Of a DNA stretch of 23,965 bases, positions 17,575 through 23,965 are shown one piece after another. The position numbers were made by a program, and so were the translations under genes. How positions within the stretch are numbered: the stretch's first letter is position 1; each line of letters begins with the position of its first letter. The notes under the pieces are model-generated. The model saw only the letters and a program-made list of their open reading frames with translations, did no database searches and was not told where the DNA came from. Origin of the DNA: Hofstenia miamia (lineage: Eukaryota; Xenacoelomorpha; Acoela; Hofsteniidae). Where the stretch lies: positions 1,981,413-2,005,377 of the forward strand of contig CABFPE010000028.1 of the NCBI GenBank assembly GCA_900660155.1. Direction: 5' to 3'.

Positions 17575-18460
17575 CAGTGAAATACAAGAGGCATTCAGAA
17601 TCAGCCAAACAAAATGTGCTTGAAGCATAATGATCAAGGAAGAGATTGGAAATCAGTTGGCGTAGACCATGATATTCCTATAAAAACTGCACAATGAATT
17701 ATATCCTCAAGTATTGTCACAAATAAACCTACTGGAAGCATAAGGAAACGAAAGCTGGTTGAAAATATGAAACGAAGACTTATTCGGATACTGGAGAGAA
17801 ATAAAACTGACTCTTTGCCAATGCCAATGCAAATTTAGAGTTAATGTTACTCCACAATGCATTGTGCATAACCTCTATGGTATGTCTTTTACACTGAAGA
17901 CAGTAAAAGAAGAACCAACAGCGATGAACTCAGAAAAAAATTTATTGTCAGAAACTTTGAAAGGCTAAGAGATGCAAGAATATAATAGTGTGTATTGATG
18001 AAACAAACTTTAATATTCACTGTAGTCGAAAGAAAGCAATTCAAGAAAATGTCAAAGAGCTGTTGTTAAAGTATACAGTACGGAGTTTTGAATTTGATTA
18101 ATGATTATTTGAATCCTGTAAAGAACACTTTGGTTATTGATAATGCGCAATGTCATAGCCTTGTGGAAAGTATGATTGAACCAGTCTTCACACACCAGGT
18201 GCAAGTGCTTAGAGTGCGACCAGCTTAACCATATTGAAGGATGTTTCTCTTCATTCAAAGTGAAGGGAAGAAACTAAATCAGTGTGAGGCGTTCAGAATT
18301 CGATAATCGAGGCACACATCCAACACTGTCAGAAAAAAATTTCAAATCTTGGAAAAAGCAGCTATGAAAACAAAAGATGTTATCACCCTGCGCCTGGTTT
18401 ATCATTAAGAGCGACACTGTGAAGATGCGATTCAAGCAGCATTCAATGATGGACCAATGA
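17575..18460 (+). mobile_element. Tc1/mariner/IS630-type transposase relic
   Basis: Plus-strand pieces appear in the expected order, with several stops and frameshifts. A helix-turn-helix-like part (GRDWKSVGVDHDIPIKTAQ, about 17640) comes first, then a basic linker (IRKRKLVENMKRRLIRILER). The first catalytic Asp is in VCIDETNFNIHCSR (Asp codon 17998-18000). The second is in TLVIDNAQCHS (Asp codon 18139-18141). The final acidic residue is in NHIEGCFSSFKVK (Glu codon 18236-18238), after a small deletion of the usual SPFLNPIE approach. All three DDE positions are still readable, but the frame is broken. Confidence 0.72.
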
Positions 18461-18590
18461 TCATGGGACAATAAAAGTTTTCATAATATTTTTTAAAATA
18501 AATCATTTCATTGTTTGTTTCTTGTTCATGATGCATTTCATAAACAGTTCACTATTAATGAGCTCTAAAACAAGTACACAAGAACTGTAT

Positions 18591-18674
18591 TTGGCTAAAT
18601 TGAATTTACTTAAGGCCAAATTGAACTTTCTTTTGGCCAAATTGAATTTAATTTCTGCCAATTTGATCTTAAAA
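18591..18674. repeat. Four 21-bp tandem repeats (heptad-encoding)
   Basis: The four units start at 18591, 18612, 18633 and 18654. The consensus is close to TTGGCCAAATTGAATTTAATT, and each unit is exactly 21 bp, so every frame is kept. In one plus-strand frame they read LAKLNLL, KAKLNFL, LAKLNLI and SANLILK; the minus strand is open too. They lie about 250 bp before TRIM gene B. Confidence 0.8.
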
Positions 18675-18910
18675 TGGTGCAGTATGATACACACAAAGAA
18701 TTATCACATGAAAGTATCAATAAAAATATTTTATTCACAAATCACCAATTGTATTTTGGGTAGTACTCTTTGTACGCCTAAAGCATAAATGCTCTTTTTC
18801 TCTACAAATGCTAAGCATCAAATCATAATATATAAGAATAAAAAAATAATTTGTTAAAATTATTGTGCAAATAATTTGATCGCTATTGTATATGTCTTAT
18901 TTAAATGATT
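18675..18910 (+). promoter_or_regulatory. Upstream region of TRIM gene B
   Basis: This holds no coding signal. A TATATAAG at 18829-18836 could be a core promoter element about 90 bases before the ATG. However, the splice acceptor at the ATG suggests the true transcription start lies further upstream. Confidence 0.2.
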
Positions 18911-18927
18911 TTTTTCAATATATTTAG
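18909..18927 (+). promoter_or_regulatory. 3' splice acceptor abutting the ATG of TRIM gene B
   Basis: TTTTTTTCAATATATTTAG runs directly into ATGG. It has a pyrimidine-rich tract and AG with the ATG as the first exon bases, as in gene A. No convincing donor was found within the 1 kb upstream. Confidence 0.6.
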
Positions 18928-20790
18928 ATGGATCCAGAGGACCTGGAGTTTCTCAACTGCTCCATATGTTTGGAATTCTTGAACGATCCTCATTGCTTGC
19001 CATGTCTTCATTCATTTTGCAAACATTGTCTTGATAAATTAATCGTGAAGAAGGATATGATATCATGCCCAATTTGTAGAGCTTCTGCAAGCGTAATTTC
19101 TATGAAAAAAGACTTCCGCTGTCAAGAAGTTATCAACTATTTTAGTACTAAAGGTAATCTTGTTGAAGTAGAACAATGCTGTGAATGTGAAAATACTATG
19201 AAAATTTCTAATGCAAGCTTGTGCAAGGATTGTTCAAAGATACTGTGTTCTAGTTGTACACTACATCATCAAAGAGTACGGAAAACTTCAAATCATGATT
19301 TGATTCCACTTGGCTCAAAAGAGAACCTAAAATGTGCAAAACATGATAGAGTCATAGAGTATTTTTGCAATGAGCAATGCTGTCAGTTGATGTTGTGTGC
19401 AAATTGTGCCATATTCATTCACTCTGGTCATGAGATTCATACAATGGATGAGCAAGCGAAAATATTCAGAACTAGAATTTCGAAATTTATTATCAAACAT
19501 GACAAAAATTTGGAAAGAGCTGAAATGATTCTACTGCATCTTACTGAACAAAAAAAAGCAATAGAATTTCAAATAAATAACATTGAAAAATCTCTAGCAA
19601 CTATTAAAGATGAATACATAGAAATGATTAACAAGTGCTATTTAGAAAAACAAAATGAAATTTCTAAATTAAGGGAGAGATTAGTAGAAGATGCCTGTAA
19701 AAGTGTAAGTACAATCATTTCTTGGAAGGAAAGATTCCATGAAATTCAATATCATTCTTCAACTAATTTCAAAAATATTCCATTCAGTGAAATTTGGAAC
19801 ATTTACAAGCAGACATTCGATTATCCACAGTTTCCAAGGTTCCCAACAAGTTTTCCAAACATTAAGTTAATCCACAGCAAACCTAATACTCATGAAATGC
19901 AACTAGTTGATCTAGGTTATTTTGAAGTTAACGTTGAGTGCAAGGACCCTGTGAGAGCACTCGCAAGTAATTATTTGCTTAACAAGGAAACATGCTCCCT
20001 AATGATACGTGATGCTGTTTGTAAATTAAAAAATTCTATTTTAGATATTTCGTGGGATTCATCAATATTGGCAAGCAAAATTGAGTATGCTAAATTGACG
20101 TTACATTTATTTGGAAAAAATTGCAGTAATCAATCAATACTTATTTCAAACGATTTCGAACACGAAATTAAACAATACCTATCCATTTTGCCTTCAGGCA
20201 ATCCATTGATATGTTATTCTTCAAAATTGAGAAAATTTACTAATTTAGTTTCAGTTTGTAAAGATCTTAAGACAATAGAAAATCATCCCATTACGATTTT
20301 TAAAATGATAAGCTTGCGGTTAGTTTGTTCTAGCAAATGTAAAAAATACTTGTACTTCTACCTTTGCGACAATTCAATATTCAGACTGAAAGTAAGTACT
20401 AATACATTTGAAACTTCAAAGATTCCATTGCAACAGACTAAAAAATTCATGGATGTTTGTGAAGATTTGGATCTAATCGCATTTAGTGGAAATCATCAAA
20501 TTATTTTGTTCTCATTTAGCAATGAGACTATTTTGAAGCGATTGGGAGAGAAAGATAGTTGTGTCTACCTTGGAGTATCTTTTCATAACTCCAACTATCT
20601 TTTCGCTGCTGCACATTATTCTTTACATGTATTTGATGCATATTATGGTACCTTAGAGGTAGAATTGAAAGAGTTTAAAATGGAAGACAAATCGAATTGC
20701 GAATTTAATGATATTTATTTCGTTTCCAAAAGTTCAGAAAAATCAATCCTCCTTGGTCTCTCTAATAAAGTATATCCTTTAACCTGGTGA
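18928..20790 (+). CDS. TRIM-like RING/B-box/coiled-coil protein B (620 aa)
   Basis: One uninterrupted frame from ATG to TGA. RING: C11, C14, C26, H28, C31, C34, C47 and C50, around CLPCLHSFCKHC, followed by the same ASAS-x5-KKDFR tail as in paralogue A. B-box 1 is at about 84-123. B-box 2 has C136, H139, C147, C152, C157, C160, H165 and H168. Heptad-rich helix covers about 170-270. The C-terminal half aligns with A: DLGYFEVNVECKDP (about 330) parallels a similar block in A, and DVCEDLDLIAFS (509-520) parallels VCEDMDLMAFS, followed by ILFSFSN and a blade-like SLHVFDAYYGTLEVEL. It lacks A's acidic Ser-rich linker. Probably an E3 ubiquitin ligase; substrate and pathway are unknown. No SPRY or clear NHL motif is seen. 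Confidence 0.93.
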   Translation: MDPEDLEFLNCSICLEFLNDPHCLPCLHSFCKHCLDKLIVKKDMISCPICRASASVISMKKDFRCQEVINYFSTKGNLVEVEQCCECENTMKISNASLCKDCSKILCSSCTLHHQRVRKTSNHDLIPLGSKENLKCAKHDRVIEYFCNEQCCQLMLCANCAIFIHSGHEIHTMDEQAKIFRTRISKFIIKHDKNLERAEMILLHLTEQKKAIEFQINNIEKSLATIKDEYIEMINKCYLEKQNEISKLRERLVEDACKSVSTIISWKERFHEIQYHSSTNFKNIPFSEIWNIYKQTFDYPQFPRFPTSFPNIKLIHSKPNTHEMQLVDLGYFEVNVECKDPVRALASNYLLNKETCSLMIRDAVCKLKNSILDISWDSSILASKIEYAKLTLHLFGKNCSNQSILISNDFEHEIKQYLSILPSGNPLICYSSKLRKFTNLVSVCKDLKTIENHPITIFKMISLRLVCSSKCKKYLYFYLCDNSIFRLKVSTNTFETSKIPLQQTKKFMDVCEDLDLIAFSGNHQIILFSFSNETILKRLGEKDSCVYLGVSFHNSNYLFAAAHYSLHVFDAYYGTLEVELKEFKMEDKSNCEFNDIYFVSKSSEKSILLGLSNKVYPLTW

Positions 20791-20900
20791 TTCCTCAATG
20801 ACAATTATTTTTGATTTATGAAAACGATATTATTGCAAATTTTGTAAAAACGTATTAATGAGTTAAACATTTTTTATTTACATACTATAACCTAGAAATC

Positions 20901-21822
20901 TTGTCCTTGAGAATTCTCAGACCCGAACCGAAATCGGGTCGGGTTCGGGTCCTTGGGAACAGTTCAAAATACCAGACGCATTTTGGCGTTCTATAATTGT
21001 TCTAAAATAGCTCTAAAGCAAAGCTTATCGTTTTAAGGCGAGGAAACTGTGAAAAAACCAAACTGCCATCTAATCACACTTTTATATTCGCCATGAATTG
21101 TAATGATATATATTAAATTAACTGACCATCACACCTTTTCCACTGTCATGTTCTTTGTCCAACGTACAAATATATTACTTATTACTAAAACAGCCATATA
21201 ATAAAATTCTGGCATCCCATGCTAATATAAACTTCAAAATAACAATGATTTTAATGCATAGCATGGTTTGAAATAGATTGCATTGTACTACAATTAGCAT
21301 TTTATGATGGTTAAGTGTTAATGCAACTGTAATTTAATAATAGGCGAGAGTTAATTTCATGAATGATGCATAACCACTTTGGCTATTTCAGTCCTTGAAC
21401 AACGCAGCAGGTTTTGAACGCTTGCTGATTGATGCAAAACAGATTACTGCTAGCACTGCTACAGCTGAAAGGATTTTTAGCAGCACTGTTTTTGTAAACT
21501 ACGATATTTTTTGTTAAATTCAATTAGCTTTTAGATTTGTTTTACAAATTATGCTTTATTATTTATTTGCTTGTTTACACTGGATATATAATTTTCTGTC
21601 AATTTGAAACAGTTTAGATATTTCAAGAAAAAAACGGTCTTTTTAAGTATGTTCTAAACAATTTCGAGATGGATTCAGAAAACATTCAGGTCGCGTTTGA
21701 GTAAAATTTCGAAAAACGTTGAATTTCGAGTCGGGTTCTGTTCATAGTAAAAAACATTCGGGTCGAGTCGGGCTCAGTAAGACCGTTTTTGTTACGGGTC
21801 CAAACGGCAGACCCAAGGAAAA
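20901..21822 (+). mobile_element. Internally deleted hAT transposon
   Basis: The left end (20901-20938) is TTGTCCTTGAGAATTC followed by GACCCGAACCGAAATCGGG. The inverted right end (21822-21782) is TTTTCCTTGGGTCTGCC followed by GACCCGTAACAAAAACGG. These form imperfect terminal repeats of about 40 bp. GC-rich GGGTCGGGTTCGGGT words lie just inside both ends. At about 21391-21510 the plus strand encodes NNAAGFERLLIDAKQ and then ITASTATAERIFSST, the conserved C-terminal dimerisation motif of hAT transposases (usual P-x-T-S-A-x-x-ERIFS). The rest of the transposase is gone. No 8-bp target duplication was evident. Confidence 0.65.
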
Positions 21823-21829
21823 CTCCGTT

Positions 21830-23280
21830 ATCTTTAACATGCAGAAAAATGTATGCCATATTTCTAAATGCAACAACTCAGCTCGAAGGCAAATATAATG
21901 AATGAATGTCATTTTTCTGAACTATCACTTGAGACAAATGGGGTCTATTTCAGCACACTAATCATTTCACTCTTATTGAATCACAAACTAAAAATTTATA
22001 AAAACATTCGGGTGATGGAAAAAAATATATGCGATGGATGGGCTTCTAGTCTAGTGCATATTTCTATCAATCATCTAAATTCCATCAAATTCTGTACTTT
22101 GGGCGCTTGGGCTCCACCATTTGCCCACGTAAATTGTTTACTAGGGTTAGTAGGGTAGGGAGAGCCATATTTTTATTGAAGTATGTGTAAGTAAAATATT
22201 AAATTAAAATCTGAAAAAATGCTTACCAGTTCTAACTTGCAATTTTTATCAGTAAATTTAGCAATTTTTTACATCCATGTTAACCATAGTACTATGAACT
22301 TATTTTAAGTATATGGATTTTTTCCGCAGTATTAGGATTTAGCAGAAGCTGAAAACAACAATATATGTATAAAATGTATTGGTTTCAATGGAAAATATTG
22401 ACATGTCTTTATTTGTGAGCAATTAAAAAACAAGGCTCAATACAATATATCAATCATTGATTTTTAAATCGCATTAATAAAATTCTCAATTTTCACTTTA
22501 GAAGAATTATGTCAATTTAACACGTAATGAGCATTGGCCACGAGAGGGCTAAAAATATTTATTAGAAATGTCTTGATATGATTTGGATTCATTTCCTAAG
22601 GAATTATGCATCGACCACATTTGACTGGAAAATGGCAAAGCAGACGAAATAAGCAAAGATCTGTATTCTGTAATGAAAGTAATCGTGGTGACTCAATTTT
22701 TAACATAATGAAGTAGCATTAACAGATTTTTCCGCTTAAATAGGAGGGTAGCTTAAATACAGTATTTGGATAACAGAGAGCTACGTAGTGATAAAAAATA
22801 TTTTCATAAATTAGGTATCTTTGTATGAAATGTAACCTGGGATCCAAAACTATGGAATTTGAGAAAAATTGACAAGCCGGATCCCTAAATCATGTTAGCA
22901 ACAGCAAACATGATTTTAAGATTTGATATCTGTACTAAGAAGCCACCAGAATAATTTACAAAACAGGGTAAATTTTATTCTAAGCGTTTATGATTTATCA
23001 CTGTTTCAAATTAAGCGTAACTCAATTTGACAAAAATGATCAAAGAATTTGTGTTTCATTCTGAATTTAAAATCTTCGAGAATTGATCAAGAAATCAATA
23101 ATGTGCACACCCAAAAAATAATATATTTGTAGCTGTTGTATGTGATCATAATACTATAAGAGAGTTTGTCATTAATAAAATTCTTCAAGCTAAAAATTCT
23201 GCAGAAATTTCTATGTAAATATTTGACAAAATGCTATCGTGATGATGATTGAGTGGTGCTAAATCTAAATTTTCTATTTC
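21830..23280. other. AT-rich DNA, no supported gene
   Basis: The plus-strand frame at 21868-22158 (96 aa) has no family signature and is of a length expected by chance. A donor-like CTG|GTAAGC on the minus strand at about 22221 has no usable open exon before it. A GC-richer patch at about 22100-22135 (TTGGGCGCTTGGGCTCCACC) may be a repeat end. Confidence 0.4.
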
Positions 23281-23289
23281 TGCTCCACC

Positions 23290-23650
23290 ATTCCTTAATA
23301 ATAAAATCACACAAATTGGTGATGACGCTGTGTCGATTGTAATTGAAAATTGTGAGCTCAGCTAGCAGAAGGGTTCTTAGTCTAGGTATGGTCTAATACA
23401 GCATTAAAAGTTATAAGAACCAACTATGGAAACTAAAGCTGATATGATGTAGCTTGTAGTCAGATATCTTATTAATGTTTTTAATAAAGAAATTGGAGAG
23501 AATGGTCTTTGATTCCATTTAAACGTTTCTTATATTGTTTCAATTTGACCGAAGCTTGTGCAAAGTGAAACAATGAGCTCCTTTTCCTTAATAATAAAAT
23601 CACACAAATTGATGATGACGCTATGCCGATGGAAATTGAAAATTGCTCAA
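23290..23650. repeat. Direct repeat pair of about 65 bp
   Basis: Copies at about 23291-23351 and 23585-23645 both start TTCCTTAATAATAAAATCAC, continue GATGACGCT and end ATTGAAAATTG, with about eight differences. The centre-to-centre distance is 294 bp. One frame is open through both copies (LNNKITQI-G/D-DDA). The second copy directly precedes the LINE fragment. Confidence 0.75.
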
Positions 23651-23677
23651 GTCATTCCTAGGAATGCCATGATGTGA

Positions 23678-23908
23678 GCTCTGCTCTATTTTCTACCTAC
23701 TGCTCCATGTTTCAGCTTTCTCAAGGACTATAAACTGTTGCAAGCCCTGGAGGATGTGCTCAATGTTTTTCTCTCGGGGAATTCTGCCAAACAGGTCTTC
23801 TTGCCAGTTCGCCTGCGTGGTTTAGAGCTGCCTAGTTCTGTTCAACTTGCACCTTCAGCTTTTTTAGCTTCAACAGCTGGATCACAGAGTCTAGTTAAAC
23901 CTCATTAA
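23678..23908 (+). mobile_element. LINE reverse transcriptase C-terminal fragment
   Basis: An open frame of 76 codons runs from after TGA (23675-23677) to TAA at 23906-23908. It carries ALLYFLPTAPCFSF, then QALEDVLNVFLSGNSAKQVF, then LPVRLRGLELPSSVQLAPS followed by AFLAS. The order LLY-x-LRTAPC, then L-PVRLGGLG-x-RSAVQLAPSAFLAS, is the familiar post-RT region of a class of invertebrate non-LTR elements. The GGLG core is altered to RGLE. The codon content is noticeably more GC-rich than the surroundings, so the insertion is younger than most here. It is cut off by the terminal TA repeat. Confidence 0.6.
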
Positions 23909-23910
23909 AG

Positions 23911-23914
23911 TATA

Positions 23915-23965
<51 letters not shown>
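23911..23965. repeat. TA microsatellite at the right edge
   Basis: TATA repeat with one CA interruption, continuing to the end of the window. Confidence 0.95.

Noticed and set aside
18052..18471. Minus-strand frames of 65-68 aa
   Set aside because: They are antisense to the Tc1/IS630-type transposase relic, whose plus-strand motifs explain the region.
21868..22158. 96-aa plus-strand open frame
   Set aside because: The length is within chance expectation for this composition and window size, and there is no motif, splice context or conserved block.
22216..22222. Donor-like CTG|GTAAGC on the minus strand
   Set aside because: The frames before it meet stops without an intervening acceptor, and an acceptor-like TTTTTTCAG follows only about 14 bases later, too close for an intron.

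Overview
The window is very A+T-rich (roughly 70% by eye). It shows eukaryotic architecture: introns with GT/AG borders, RING/B-box (TRIM-type) proteins, many decayed transposons and microsatellites. Together these point to a metazoan, most likely an invertebrate. I cannot name the phylum. No prokaryotic operon, rRNA, tRNA or CRISPR feature was found.

Layout. 1-2.4 kb: a coding-like scrap at the left edge, then an exact 176-bp tandem duplication inside a GC-rich repeat. 2.5-3.0 kb: candidate minus-strand exons. 3.4-5.4 kb: intact TRIM-like gene A (minus strand, 665 aa). 5.5-8.3 kb: intron-like DNA with a hAT end, a small minus-strand exon and a frameshifted plus-strand reading frame. 8.3-10.4 kb: three LINE fragments. 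11.0-13.0 kb: a repeat island, two further minus-strand exon candidates, and unassigned DNA. 13.4-15.3 kb: a 5'-truncated LINE with nearly complete reverse transcriptase, apparently inserted into an older reading frame. 15.5-16.7 kb: a piggyBac transposase relic between two TTAA-flanked MITE-like repeats. 17.6-18.4 kb: a Tc1/mariner/IS630-type transposase relic. 18.9-20.8 kb: intact TRIM-like gene B (plus strand, 620 aa). 20.9-21.8 kb: an internally deleted hAT element. 23.7-24.0 kb: a LINE fragment cut off by a TA microsatellite.

The two TRIM-like genes are diverged paralogues arranged head to head about 13.5 kb apart. Both have a RING finger, two B-boxes, a coiled coil and a related C-terminal region that looks like a beta-propeller but which I cannot place in a named family. 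Each coding region is one uninterrupted frame whose ATG directly follows a 3' splice acceptor (TTTAG|ATGG). Such proteins are usually E3 ubiquitin ligases; targets cannot be read from sequence.

Four short minus-strand segments (12987-13031, 11381-11540, 7736-7803, 2847-2983) have splice borders and matching phases and would join into the 3' end of one coiled-coil gene. If correct, TRIM gene A sits inside its last intron on the same strand. This is an inference from the sequence alone; TRIM genes A and B are the only gene calls I hold with high confidence.
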